Shown: positions 10,631-20,571 of the stretch, in pieces
How positions within the stretch are numbered: position 1 is the stretch's first letter
Layout: each line of letters opens with the position of its first letter
Source: Guyanagaster necrorhizus
Lineage: Eukaryota > Basidiomycota > Agaricomycetes > Agaricales > Physalacriaceae
Assembly (NCBI RefSeq): GCF_019112545.1
Contig: NW_025064902.1
Coordinates: forward strand, 795,951 to 851,371
DNA: 55,421 nucleotides
Direction: 5' to 3'
Position numbers and translations under genes: made by a program
The notes under the pieces: model-generated
Seen by the model: the letters and a program-made list of their open reading frames with translations, nothing else
What the model was told of the DNA's origin: nothing
Database searches by the model: none

Positions 10631-11693
10631 TCACATCCTCAATCTTATTCTTCTCTGTGATGACTCTGGAATTTCTGACTGAGTATTCAACTTACCTGTT
10701 GGTGCAGTCAAAATAGATTTTATCTTCCTGCCAAGCAAAGAGGTTGGCATTGAAGGAGACAAGAGGACCTCTGAGGGTAGAGGATTTGAGTCATTGAAGT
10801 CAAGGAGATCATCAAGAGGTTGTGAATCACTGGTGCTAGCAGTCCTCCTATAGCTTTCTATCTCATTGTTGCTAATTGATTCATTAGCATCTGGTGTCAA
10901 GATAATATTGTTGGAGAGTGCAGTCATGGCAGTGATTCTAGGCTCTGGCAGCAGCAGAACTGTAAGTATAGAGAGAGGGATGTCAGTATCAGGACTTGGA
11001 GGAGGAGATAATGGGGCAGAGGGCTGAGATTCACTTTGAGTGGATTGTGCATTACCCTTCTTAATGGTATTCTGCAGTGCACTGGGTGCTGGCTTTATGA
11101 TAGGCTTGGACTTGGGCTTTCACTGAGTATTCAATGGTCCAGCCTTTGACAATCCAGCCTCATCTATAGATCCTCTCTGCATCATCTTCTGTACCTCCTT
11201 GGCAGCAGGAGCTCTCTCCTTGTTGCCATCCTCTGTCACCTTCTTTGGCACTTTATGACAATGGTGGGATTCATCAATGACATCTGCTTCCTTTGTTTTC
11301 ACTATTTTCTTGCTAGTCATCTTGCATTTTTCAGCAGAAGGATCTTCAGTGGTGCTTTTTTGGTGGCTGTCATTGTTGTTGTTGTCACTTTCTCTATCAG
11401 CTGCAGCAGGAACATCTGCTGGTACATCACAATTGTACAGCAGCTGAAAAGCCTCTGCAAAAATATGAATAAACTATTATTATTCCAAAGTAAAAGGAAC
11501 TCACTTCTGTTTTGACAGACATTAAAATCAGGCTTCTTAAACAAGTAGTGAAGCTGCTGGGCTTTTGCACCTGAGTGTTGAGCTATCAAGACATCAATAG
11601 TTCCATTACAATAAGGCAAAAGACATAAACAGTTTCCTTTTGCTCATGATGATAGGCACAACTAATCATCTGTTCTTTTTGGATGGCAGTCCA
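10631..11693 (-). pseudogene. SNF2-type protein C-terminal fragment (copy 1)
   Basis: Minus-strand reading from about 11690 gives QHSGAKAQQLHYLFKKPD, then an intron-like stretch, then a low-complexity tail with KTKEADVIDESHHCHKVPKK, MMQRGSIDEAGLSKAGPLNTQ and finally PTGKLNTQSEIPESSQRR. All of these recur in the longer copy at 38680-39700. Only the region after helicase motif VI is present, so no ATPase can be made. Stops and indels relative to the longer copy confirm decay. Confidence 0.8.
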
Positions 11694-12439
11694 ACCAACT
11701 AATCACAATCTCCAACTTCAGTGCTGAATTCACACCATGAAGATTGACCTTTGGATGAACAGCAGCATCACTCAGAGACACACCAACATGCAATTGGCAA
11801 TGTTCAAGTTGGATATGATGAAATGCATAAGGGTGAAAGAGCAAGAGATCAGAGTGCAGTTGGAGTATATGCTGATGGACTGGCTACTATTGTAAGTGCC
11901 ATATACAACTGTAATGATCTGATTAATTTTAGATCAGAGAGCTGAAGTATGAGTCTGATCTTCATCAGACAATCTGGGGATTGAGTGCAGGAGTCAGAGT
12001 CTGAGCCATTCACAACACAGTCAGCAGTAGTAGTGATCATTCTCTCTGTAGGCAAATGCAATGGGAGGATAAAGTGGATGAACAATTACCAGGTATAAAC
12101 TCCTGGGGCTGAGGGATGAGATGCTATAATGTGAGTTCTGTCATTCTATGAAATTACCTCTGTTATTTTGCAGGAGCATAGAATGCTTCATTTTAATAAC
12201 ACAATCCTATCCATTCATTTCTTATTTCTTGATGATCACCACTCTTTTTGTACTCAGCATTGTTATATTCCTGTAGCATACATGCTGACCATATATCTTG
12301 ACAGCATAGACTTTCATACAATACCAAACTATGGTCATTCCTATATCTAGTGTACATTTATTCCAAAAATATAAAATAGATCTGTAGCATATGGAATCTT
12401 ATTCTCAGCCCAATATTTATTAATGAGGGCCATATTCTG

Positions 12440-12640
12440 CTCTGCATGTGAAAATTGGTGATGTACCACAGATGGGATGCACTCCCTACACAATTGAGAA
12501 AGATCAGAATGGGCATAGTTAGAGGATTAGTCATGTACCATGAATGGGGTGTGCTCTCTATGCAGAATCTAAAACACCAGAATGGCTATAATTAGAGAAT
12601 CAGTCATGTACTGTAGATGGGATACATTCTCTGGGTAAAC
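12440..12640 (-). repeat. Dispersed ~70-bp minisatellite (minus orientation)
   Basis: Two to three diverged units with the shared words GTCATGTACC, ATGGGATRC, TCTCTATGCAGAAT and CACCAGAATGGC. The same unit occurs at 28440-28960 and 34110-34440 in the opposite orientation and at 45080-45340 in this one. Confidence 0.7.
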
Positions 12641-13900
12641 AGGATGAGGTGCAGATGGACTGCTTCATTTGTCTTTGATCCTCCTGATTAAATGCCTGAG
12701 GAGATCTTGTTCAAGCCAGGTTGCCATATTCGATGGGGAAGTTACTCAGGGGTGTCTCATTAGTTTCAGGTTTACTGTTTAGCATGGTTCAAAAAGCTGT
12801 CCAGAAATCATACCATGGCTCTCTACACACATTCCTCATCAAAGGTGTGATCATAGACAATGAAGCCTGTGCTTCTCAAGGTCATTGAGCCATTTATAAC
12901 TGACCTCAAGAACTAGATACCATCAGTGTACATGCCTTTAAGGAGACAAATGCAATTGGGTATATAAGAGAAATGCAAGAGAATCCGCATATGTGGAGAA
13001 AAAGGTAAGAAAACCTTACTGGGTGGATGAATGCCAGTAAGCATATATACATGAATGAAATGAGTGACGTTAGAGAAGATTGCTGTGATATAATGAACAG
13101 AGAGCCATGGAAGATATGGATCATCCCCCCGATATCTTTATATCAGTGACATTTCATCAGTACAGTGAGTCTGCATTGGCTTTCTTGAAGTTAAAGAACA
13201 GCTTATCATCATCACTGTCAGTGATAAGAAAGTCCTGTCCCATAGGCAAGGATCTCGAGAGTCTCTGCTCCTTGTGTAGAATGAATCCTCATTATGAAAA
13301 GACCATCATTTATCGGGAGACATGGAGAGGGTCGAGATCATCGAGAGTCAAAGTGGACAGCACCACTCTACTCTAGTGGGGAACACAACACACTCGAAAG
13401 CGGTTCATGAGTTCCCTTGATGACCTCCATGGATGTTCTCACTGACCACCATCTAGTGGCCCGACAGACATGTCTTTCATAACATCGACTGCATCCTGGA
13501 GCATTTAGGCAGAGGGCATCTATCATCCATCTCCTCCGTCCCTTTCTTTCCTGCAGGATTATGTGCAATTACGCCATGCAGAAATTTGAATTCAAGAACA
13601 ACAGCATGCCAACATTCCTTTCCTCCCTCTCCCTTGATCTCGAGCTGTTTGATATCGGAGCATACGATGGCAGTCCTGCATAGCATCTTTGCTTCTGTAT
13701 CATAGCTTACCCATAGATTTGAACAAGGCGCCGAGGTGGAAAACGGATCGTACGAGAGACTAGAGCATGGTCATAGGACGAAAGATCCCAGCCGAATTGT
13801 CAAGGGTCTATTACCGTCAGAAGTATATAAATCTGGTTCCTATGCGGTTAGACTGAGGGGTGTGAGAAATGGTCTGAGGAGTAGAATAACTACTGATGTT
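12641..13900. other. Transition into the CpG-retaining island; no gene assigned
   Basis: CpG is nearly absent before ~13.1 kb and common afterwards. Short open frames on both strands (for example 13477-13686 minus, 69 codons; 13107-13376 plus, 89 codons) carry no motif I recognise. Confidence 0.5.
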
Positions 13901-14041
13901 CTATATCATAATCTTCTCCAAAGTGTCTAACATTTCGACATTTGAACCGCAATCAAGAAGGAATTTAGCTGCTGTCAGATGCAGAGATGAGACACGTTGG
14001 AGCAAGGTAATATCATCCACAAGCAAAACATCAAAGGGCAT
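13901..14041 (-). pseudogene. Possible single ankyrin-like repeat remnant
   Basis: A 46-codon frame contains SSLHLTAAKFLLDCGSNVE, which resembles the second helix and loop of an ankyrin repeat. Only one unit is visible and the flanks are closed by stops. It lies just downstream of the MYND relic on the same strand and could be part of that gene. Confidence 0.3.
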
Positions 14042-14181
14042 AGATTTACCAATTTTTTTCAACATCAATCAGATTCATGTCACACAGAACCCATCAAAAA
14101 CCCATGTACACGACTGGAAAGTATCCTAAGACAAATATAGGGAGTATGTCTTGTATGATAAATGTCTCAATAATGTCCAAC

Positions 14182-15200
14182 TCAAACAACGAAACAGGGA
14201 CTGCTGCAACTCCTCAAAAATCTCCCAAAAGTGTCGATGTGATGCTGCTGCACATCTACGTATGCCTTCCGATCCACATCTGTCATGAGTATTAGAGCAA
14301 CGACTGGGCCAAACCATAATTTCTGCGGTTCAAAAGAACCAATGAGGTCGGCAATTGTGCAATTCACAAAGTTAGGATCCTGAATGTGCAGCTGCATTTG
14401 GTTCTTGCGGTACCAAAGCTCAACTGACGGATCGTCCCCCCATGCACCGACCCTTCGACATGCGAGCTCATCAGGACGAATGAAGTCGTTTAGCTGCGGT
14501 ATATGGTCTGGTATTTCTCCATAGGTTCCATATCGGAATATGAATGTGAGATCAACTTCTTCAGGCGCCGAGTCTTATGCCTTTATTTTGAGTTTCTCAA
14601 AATGGGAACGAGGTGAAGATGTACGGCGTGCATGAAATATGAGACTTCGAGTACTGCTGTTCCCTGGATCCTGATAAATTATTTCCTTGTCGATTCTTGG
14701 AAAAATATCCAAAAATCGGTGTTCTAAATCTCGGAACTCGGTGAAATGTATTCCAAAGCACTGGACTCGCGATTTTCAGTCATCACTGGTAGGAAAATAT
14801 CAGATGCCACGTACCACATCTAGGCATAACTGGGTGCACCAGAATTGACCACACTGACATACAGCGATGGGTTCACAGGCGAGGTCCATTCCTGTGCAGC
14901 CATGGCACTTGAATAGTGTAGACATCAGTTCCTGATATGTGGCAGAGTCCATAAAGTGCGAATGATAACGTTTCCAGGAACGTTGAGATTCGAAAAGGCG
15001 GTTCAAGTGTGGGATCGCCGAGATGCGTTGGAGTAGAGTGAACGTTAAGAATGAATGTTGGACCCCGAATTCATATAGGCCAGTGAATGGCGGTGCTCCT
15101 CGATCAGAGCAACAAAAAACTCAAACTCAGCATCTTGAAGGCGAAATAGATGTGTATGCGAAATCTTGAGTGCTTTTTTGTTATCGCCTTTAAGTGCTAC
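14182..15200 (-). pseudogene. MYND-type zinc-finger protein, broken
   Basis: Reading minus from ~15200: a helical stretch (LKGDNKKALKISHTHLFRLQ, then FFVALIEEHRHSLAYMNSG), then 15006-14800 with FKCHGCTGMDL and VCQCGQFWCTQLC. An intron-like GTACGT...CTACCAG (about 14816-14780) follows, and then DD(stop)KSRVQC. The spacing CxxC...CxC...C...C with a final KSRVQC is a MYND finger in which the Trp of DWKSR is TGA. A long downstream region continues to CSSPCFVV at 14182 with one more stop (TAA after LKIKA). Basidiomycetes have many MYND proteins of unknown role, mostly protein-interaction modules. With at least two in-frame stops I call it a pseudogene. Confidence 0.6.
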
Positions 15201-15850
15201 CTGAAAAATTCTACTGACAAACACTGAATCGGGGATTCATATGCTCGTGCTGAGTCGCACACCGTAAATATGGTTAATCAGTGAGTACACTGCTATCCTA
15301 TGGATGTTCACTCTGTTGACTGTCGTATAGATGTTGTACAGGAACCATAAGTTCAGGTTCAAGATTACGCCCCACTTCCTGAATATCTGGTTATTCCAGC
15401 CCACCCCAAGTCAAAATTTCACTGTTCTCCCCACCGGAGGGCGACTACACCACCACAGGTCCCTTCGAATTGGCAATAGAGTGAGTTACTCTCATTCTCT
15501 CAGCCATCAATCAGTCCTCATTCCTTAGTTAGCTTGACACTGACGACTGTGGTTTCAATGGAGAGTACTCTACTATCATGGAAATGACTGTGAAAAATCT
15601 CACGGTGCTGGGTGCAGGATCTAGTGTGGACCTTTCGATCATACAGCACTAAGTCATTGTGTTATCTTTTCTGCTTCACTATTTACTAAGGTTTCCAGAA
15701 ACAACCTGTTCAATGTATATGCATTGTTCTCATACTTCGAAGGCTATGGTGGCAAAGGAAAATCATGTGAGTCAGTCAGGCTCATAATGTATACCTGGGT
15801 CATCCTGACTGCAATGAATAGGTGGAAAGCTGACTGTCAATGTGTTTCAT
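15201..15850. other. Unassigned intergenic sequence
   Basis: No frame longer than 65 codons and no motif. It may contain the upstream part of the MYND gene. Confidence 0.4.
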
Positions 15851-16871
15851 CAGGTGACAGACTCAGAAGCTCTGGTGCAATGCAAAGATGATGATGTTGG
15901 TACTTCTTATTTTCTTCTCCCAAGATACTGATGTGCAATTCTCTACATCAGGATTATTGTCACTTTTTTGCTAGATTCATTTACTGAGACATCACAGACA
16001 CATCAGGCTGGTCATTTTATCAGGTCCCTGCATCTCAATATAGGCTTCACAGAATGATATATTATTCTGCAGACATATATTTGATCTTCTAGATACCCTC
16101 CATTGTCTGATCCTCTGCTCACAGAATGGTGCACAGGATGTCAAGTGGAGTATGAATCTGAAGCTGGAGGATGTGAAGAAGCAGGGATCTGCACTGGAGA
16201 TTGCATTAGATCAAGTGTCCTCTCTGCTCATGTTTATTGAAGCAAATGGCAACACCGATGGTTTGTATGAAACAGTGCCATGAACTGAAGACTTGGAGGC
16301 AAGAAGAATAAGGAATTTTCATGATAAGGTTCGTCAAGATACAACGATGTATCCATACAACTACTTGTTTAGTTCGAAAATTGTATGAAGAATTGTGTTC
16401 TATTCAAATGTTCAAATTGCTGTGTGTCATTTGTCGAATTGATAATAATCTCTCGAGGACGACACTTGTTTGTGGTGGTGGTTCATTGCAATCATGTGAT
16501 TTGTTTTCATCTCTTTCATTGCAGGCCGCCTTCGACCTGACTCATACTCCCATTTATCGATCGTGCCTGCTCTATCTTTCCATTCTTTGAAATGATAAAA
16601 TCGACAATGTATCCCTCTTGCTCTATGGCTCAAGAACTATAGTGCCTTACGATCCCCACAAAGCCACTTCGATGTGAGAGACTCCGATTTTCTGTGAGAT
16701 ATTTACTGATCAAAAATCGGAGCTTAGGCAACGGCACAAATAACATCGGCCGGCTTGCACGAAGCATTGCCACTGATCCGGAACTGTAGCATGTCAAGTG
16801 GGTAATACCTCAAGCATACATGGTTCTTCCCACATCCTTGTATCAAACCGTCCTGATATCTCACATAAAAT
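15851..16871 (+). repeat. Large inverted repeat, left arm (~1 kb)
   Basis: The reverse complement of 27171-28180. At least the central ~400 bases are identical, so both strands give identical translations of 89 and 68 codons in the two arms. The few differences seen toward the ends are mostly C/T, such as GCACGAAGCATTG here and GCATGAAGTATTG in the other arm. The two arms enclose ~10.3 kb. No convincing gene lies in the arm. Confidence 0.92.
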
Positions 16872-16889
16872 ATTGGATGCCACATACCG

Positions 16890-17100
16890 CTTCTAAGCAG
16901 AACTAGGTGCACCGGAATTCACCACACTGACATACAGCGATGGGTTCAAAGGCAAGATCCATTCCTCTGCAGCTGTCATGGAGGAATAGCATAGATGGCA
17001 TTTCCTGAGATGCGGTAGCATCCATAATGTCTGAATGATAATGTATCCAGGCATGTTGAGATTCAAAAGGGGCAGTTCCAGTGAGCAGGATCGTTGATAG
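16890..17100 (-). pseudogene. Second MYND-protein relic, partial
   Basis: Minus-strand translation gives FESQHAWIHYHSDIMDA, SCRGMDLAFEPIAVCQCGEF and then a stop within the second Cys pair. It is clearly paralogous to the 14800-15006 segment (FESQRSWKRYHSHFMDS, CTGMDLACEPIAVCQCGQF). The first CxxC of the finger is altered and the downstream part is missing because the inverted-repeat arm begins there. Confidence 0.65.
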
Positions 17101-17949
17101 GTGTTATAGTAGTGTGTTTACTATAAGACGCTGAGTTTATATAGGTGGAAAAATAGAGATTCCACTTGATCGGCAGTGGTGAGTCAATCGTTCCATCACG
17201 ATCTTACACTGAAGACGTACCGTGTCCTGAATACCTTGATCTGGCACTTTCCAGTCATCAGCATGGCAATGTTCTATACTCAAGACTTAGCCCTGTCACA
17301 AACCAATTGTCCACCTGCTTTCTGTTGGATATGAAGTCAATTTATGTTCAATGCAAGTGAAAAATTAAACAAACTGACATGCTTCTTATTTAATCTGTGT
17401 CCGGAAAATAAGACAAATCTATGAACAAAGAAAAAGAAAATCAACGAATGCTTTTGAGACTCGAGAGTCCGTGAATCGACCTCGCGCAACAAGCTCGTGA
17501 GGCAAGTACTTCTGTAGTATTATTTTCTTGACTATTACTTACCGACTACGAGATGTTTTTACCGAAATGGGGCCGTTCATGCCTTGTTAATCTGACGCGC
17601 GAGTCTCCATGGACTTAGCCAAGACGTTGAAGTACTCGACCTGCCTCTGTTCTGCAATAGTCGGGAACCTCCGTTATTTGCTCAGACTGGTGGCCATAAT
17701 AAGCTCCTCGTCACCGAAACCCTCCAGCCGTTCTTGGAACCACAGGCTCATCGGTGTGTTGTCCGTGCCGCAGACGTTGGAACACGAGCTTACAATGACA
17801 TCCGTCCTTGGGAAATGGTTGGAGCGCGACATGGCACTGGCACGGGAGGGCGGAGGGGGGAATCCCTGATGGCGTGGAGAAGATGTCCAAATCACCACCC
17901 GCGCCGGAGCTTAGCTTAGTTACCACGTAACGGCCAGCCCATACAGGTA
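17101..17949. other. CpG-rich stretch, hypothetical frames only
   Basis: Overlapping frames at 17609-17869 (plus, 86 codons) and 17674-17898 (minus, 74 codons, ending TPMSLWFQERLEGFGDEELIM) look protein-like, but neither has a motif or an intron set that decides between them. Possibly a first exon of an unrecognised gene. Confidence 0.3.
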
Positions 17950-18036
17950 CAGCACTTTTATCTCAGCGGCGGGTGCTGTACTTCCCATCATGCCTTTATG
18001 AAGATTTTTTTTTCTTTCTGTTCGATCTCTGTTAAG
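17950..18036 (+). repeat. tRNA-like module 1
   Basis: A-box-like TATCTCAGCGG (17959-17969) and B-box-like TGTTCGATCTC (about 18019-18029), ~60 bases apart, preceded by AGCACTTT as in several other modules. Confidence 0.5.
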
Positions 18037-18202
18037 GTTACCGCCGATTTGCAGGCATTGTTTTTGGTTAGCCTAATGGCAGAGGACTAATTCTGACGGG
18101 ATACATTTGGGATGGCGCAGAGATGTGAGTTGTATATGCGATGAGCATGGTATATATTAAGAGCCGGTGGGATAGATAGCCTTGGTCACTAGTACAAGGA
18201 GA

Positions 18203-18290
18203 CGTAGCACTTTGGCCTAGCGGCTGTTGTGTTCCATAACAGCTTGTGACAATGACCTTTTTCCCTGCCAGTTCGATTCTCCGAAGGAAC
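18203..18290 (+). repeat. tRNA-like module 2 (best A and B boxes)
   Basis: TGGCCTAGCGG (18213-18223) fits the Pol III A box and AGTTCGATTCT (18270-18280) the B box. No cloverleaf closes around them, so this is a SINE-like or tRNA-derived relic, not a tRNA gene. Confidence 0.6.
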
Positions 18291-18379
18291 GTGTTGTCTC
18301 CTTTTCAGCGGAAATGGAAAGAAAAGGACACGGCAAAAAAAGTGCATAGCATAGCCAGTGGAACTATGCGCACTAGGGA

Positions 18380-18581
18380 AATTGAACCTCCACTAGATGG
18401 ATGGAAAGGTGCCGTCGAACGGTCAGCGTATTACAGAAGTCGAATTTATCCAGACTTGACACGTTCTACCCCATTGGTTAGCGTCCAGACTGAATTACCT
18501 CTTTATCTCACATAAACACGGCATTTTAGTCCAGCGATGGGCTTCTTAGGCATTATCCGATTCTCTTCTTAATGCTTTTTG
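18380..18581 (+). repeat. Inverted-repeat arm made of tRNA-like modules (left)
   Basis: Pairs with 19047-19252 in opposite orientation. Shared blocks include GAAGTCGAATTTATCCAGACTT (with one mismatch), the ~50-bp segment starting AGACTGAATTACC, and CATTATCCGATTCTCTTC. It contains one minus-strand tRNA-like module (B-box-like GGTTCAATTTCC at ~18380) and the A box of a plus-strand one. Confidence 0.8.
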
Positions 18582-18612
18582 TCAGTTCGATCCCGGTTGA
18601 GGTCAGAGTTCC
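18522..18612 (+). repeat. tRNA-like module 3
   Basis: TAGTCCAGCGATGG (18527-18540) and AGTTCGATCCC (18584-18594) in A-box to B-box order. It overlaps the end of the left inverted arm. Confidence 0.5.
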
Positions 18613-19032
18613 CAGCGAACGGGTGTTATGATCCCAGGTAGAGATAGGCCTCATTACCTTATTTACTCCAGTCCAACGCCTTACATTCACACTGTATGCA
18701 ATCGAGTGCGGGAGACCTAACGAAATAGAGTCTGACACGGGACCGTTGTGTTTCAGTACTTTGTTGCCCTGGCCAGCGGCGTTCTAGAGTGAGGATTTTG
18801 TATTAGGCTCGTGGTGAATGAATTGAAAGAGACAATTAGCATGGCGGTTTGGTATAATAGCTGGGGGTCCCATATAAACGCAAAGTACTATTTTCGTTAC
18901 ATTTCCGGCACTCGGTTACCTTGCGCGAGCGTAAAGTGTTGGACTTTCGTAACTAAGGTAACGCTCGTTTGCGGGGGGGCCGTATCTCTACCTGGAACCA
19001 AAACACCGTTCGCTAGGAACTCTGATTCTCAA

Positions 19033-19102
19033 TCGGGATCGAGCTGACAACAAGCATTAAGAAGAGAATCGGATAATGCCTAAGAAACCCACCGCTGGAC
19101 TA
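19033..19102 (-). repeat. tRNA-like module 4 (inverted partner of module 3)
   Basis: On the minus strand TAGTCCAGCGGTGG (19089-19102) is followed by AGCTCGATCCCG (about 19034-19045). It sits at the inner end of the right inverted arm. Confidence 0.5.
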
Positions 19103-19252
19103 AAATGCCGTGTTTATGTGAGATAAAGAGGTAATTCAGTCTGGTCACAAACGAATACGGTGGAGCGTGGCAAGTCTGGATAAATTCGACTTCCGTAACA
19201 CGCTGACGGTGATACGGTACTTTCTGTCCATCGAGTGGGGGTTCAATTCCTC
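19047..19252 (-). repeat. Inverted-repeat arm made of tRNA-like modules (right)
   Basis: Reverse complement of 18380-18581 with moderate divergence. Its outer end carries a plus-strand B-box-like GGTTCAATTCC (19240-19250). Confidence 0.8.
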
Positions 19253-19490
19253 TAGGGCGTATACTTGGATCGTCCTGTACCTTTTTCCGCCCATTCTGTC
19301 TTTCGTTCCTTGCATCGGTTTCATTTTTGGCACCGTATAGAACGGGCCGTTTTACCAAGAAGAGAAATAATTGTATACAGTATGTATATACTACAACTTG
19401 GATACAGCATTACGATGTACAAGGTAGATAGATAAGTATAGACGAATGGGGCTTAGGATATGAAACAGGGACGGCATTATGCGCTAAAGA

Positions 19491-20253
19491 TCATCTCCTC
19501 TCGGGGTCGCTATAGCGCCGAGGGGGAGATGGGGACGGCGGGTGGGGCGGTGGATAGGAAGAGGTAGACGAAGAGGGTACGGCGGACGAAGATGGTGCAG
19601 AGGTAGATGGGACACTCGACTGGGGGTAAGACGAGTACGTCGGGGACGAGCGGGAATATGGGTAGGGCGTGTACGGTGTATATGGCGACTGATAGGGTGG
19701 GTTAAAGGCGGATCCGGGGCCGGTGTACCTCCGAGGGGGCGAGAACAGCGCTGACGTCCGCCCAGGACCAGGAACGTCAGCGCTGCCCAGTTTTTTGGCT
19801 GCGGGGGCGGTGAGATGAACGGCGGAGGAGGCCCGGGCTGGGGATGGGGCTGAGCCTGAGCCTGGGACTGGGACTGAGCCTGGGACTGGGTAAGACGCTC
19901 AACGAGGGCCTCGAGGTGCTCCACGCGCGCCTTCAGTTCATCGTACTCGGCACGAGTCGCGTATTTTTCAGCCGGCTCGACGACGTTCCAGAGACACTTG
20001 CTCTGCTCGCCCCGTCTCACACACGGCGCGCACGGCTGGTTCCTATCGCATCTAATCTTGCGGCGCTTACACTCTACCCCATCACAAAATCAGTAACAAG
20101 TCCAATCGAAATCTCGGACAGCGACACACCAGTGCAGCTCAGCGCCTGTCTCCTCCTCTTCTTCTTCTTCGGTTCGTCCCCTCCACTCTCACCCTCGCCT
20201 TCGCCTGCGGAGGACGGGAGATACGGATGCAGCTGTCGAATCGAGGGCAGCAT
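19491..20253 (-). CDS. Zn2Cys6 transcription factor, one frameshift
   Basis: A short fungal binuclear-zinc regulator. Exon 1 (20253-20130) starts MLPSIRQLHPYLPSS, passes an acidic and lysine-rich stretch, and ends in the first Cys of the cluster. A 56-bp intron (20129-20074, GTGTGT...GGGTAG, branch-like CTGAT) follows. Exon 2 completes CTECKRRKIRCDRNQPCAPC and the last Cys after VRRGEQSK, i.e. CX2CX6CX5CX2CX8C with nothing missing. A coiled coil (YDELKARVEHLEALVERL) comes next, as usual in this family, then a Gln/Pro-rich region. The frame then changes at an A6 run (plus-strand T6 at 19791-19796). After a one-base shift the reading is Pro/Ser/Tyr-rich (YQSPYTPYTPYPYS) to a stop at 19491, giving ~255 residues. 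Without the shift it ends at 19484 with unnatural Arg/Pro/His-rich sequence. It lacks the large fungal-TF domain. Confidence 0.75.
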
Positions 20254-20461
20254 CTCTAGTCATCCTACATCGTCGTCGTAGTATAAAAGAGAAAACCTGA
20301 AACGTTAAAATAGCCTTTTCCGGCTTATCTCCGGCATGATGTAATCGCGCGGTTCAAACGGATCTTGCATCGATTATGCGCGATCGATGGTGGGTTGATG
20401 CCGAAATGGAAGGATACTCCCGCAGAGACGAATTATAAATTGTGAAAGCGCACAGCCCCAT

Positions 20462-20555
20462 ACGCCGATGGTGAAACGGTTATCATGCTTGCCTTCCATT
20501 GCAGGAAATTGAATATCTTTAGCAAGCGGTAAGGGTTCGACTCCCATTCGGCGTA
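20462..20555 (+). tRNA. tRNA-Gly (anticodon TCC) with intron
   Basis: The acceptor stem ACGCCGA/TCGGCGT is fully paired. The A box region GATGGTGAAACGG and the B box GGGTTCGACTCCC are in place. The anticodon stem CTTGC/GCAAG brackets loop CTTCCA, then an intron of about 22 bases (20500-20520) just 3' of the anticodon, as in nuclear tRNA introns. One T-stem mismatch is visible. A T7 run follows 10 bases downstream as a Pol III terminator. The gene diverges from the Zn2Cys6 gene ~210 bases away. Confidence 0.8.
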
Positions 20556-20564
20556 CGGTGAAGC

Positions 20565-20571
20565 TTTTTTT
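20565..20571 (+). terminator. Pol III T-run after tRNA-Gly
   Basis: Seven Ts shortly after the tRNA 3' end, followed by G and five more Ts. Confidence 0.75.

Larger units (their letters stand above)
10464..12640 (-). mobile_element. Internally deleted copy of the SNF2 unit
   Basis: Aligns with two separated parts of the 38.5-45.3 kb unit: 10464-11693 matches ~38524-39750, and 11693-12640 matches ~43926-45250. About 4.2 kb present in the longer copy is missing at a single junction within GGCAGTCCA, where both parents have CCA. The ~500-bp solo LTR that interrupts the longer copy is also absent here, leaving an empty site near 12358. It ends in the same minisatellite as the longer copy. This is either a non-autonomous derivative or a partial duplicate. 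Confidence 0.75.

Noticed and set aside
16321..16590. 89-codon frame repeated identically at 27444-27713 as a conserved gene
   Set aside because: The identity comes from the recent inverted duplication: the antisense frames are just as identical. No motif or start context supports coding.
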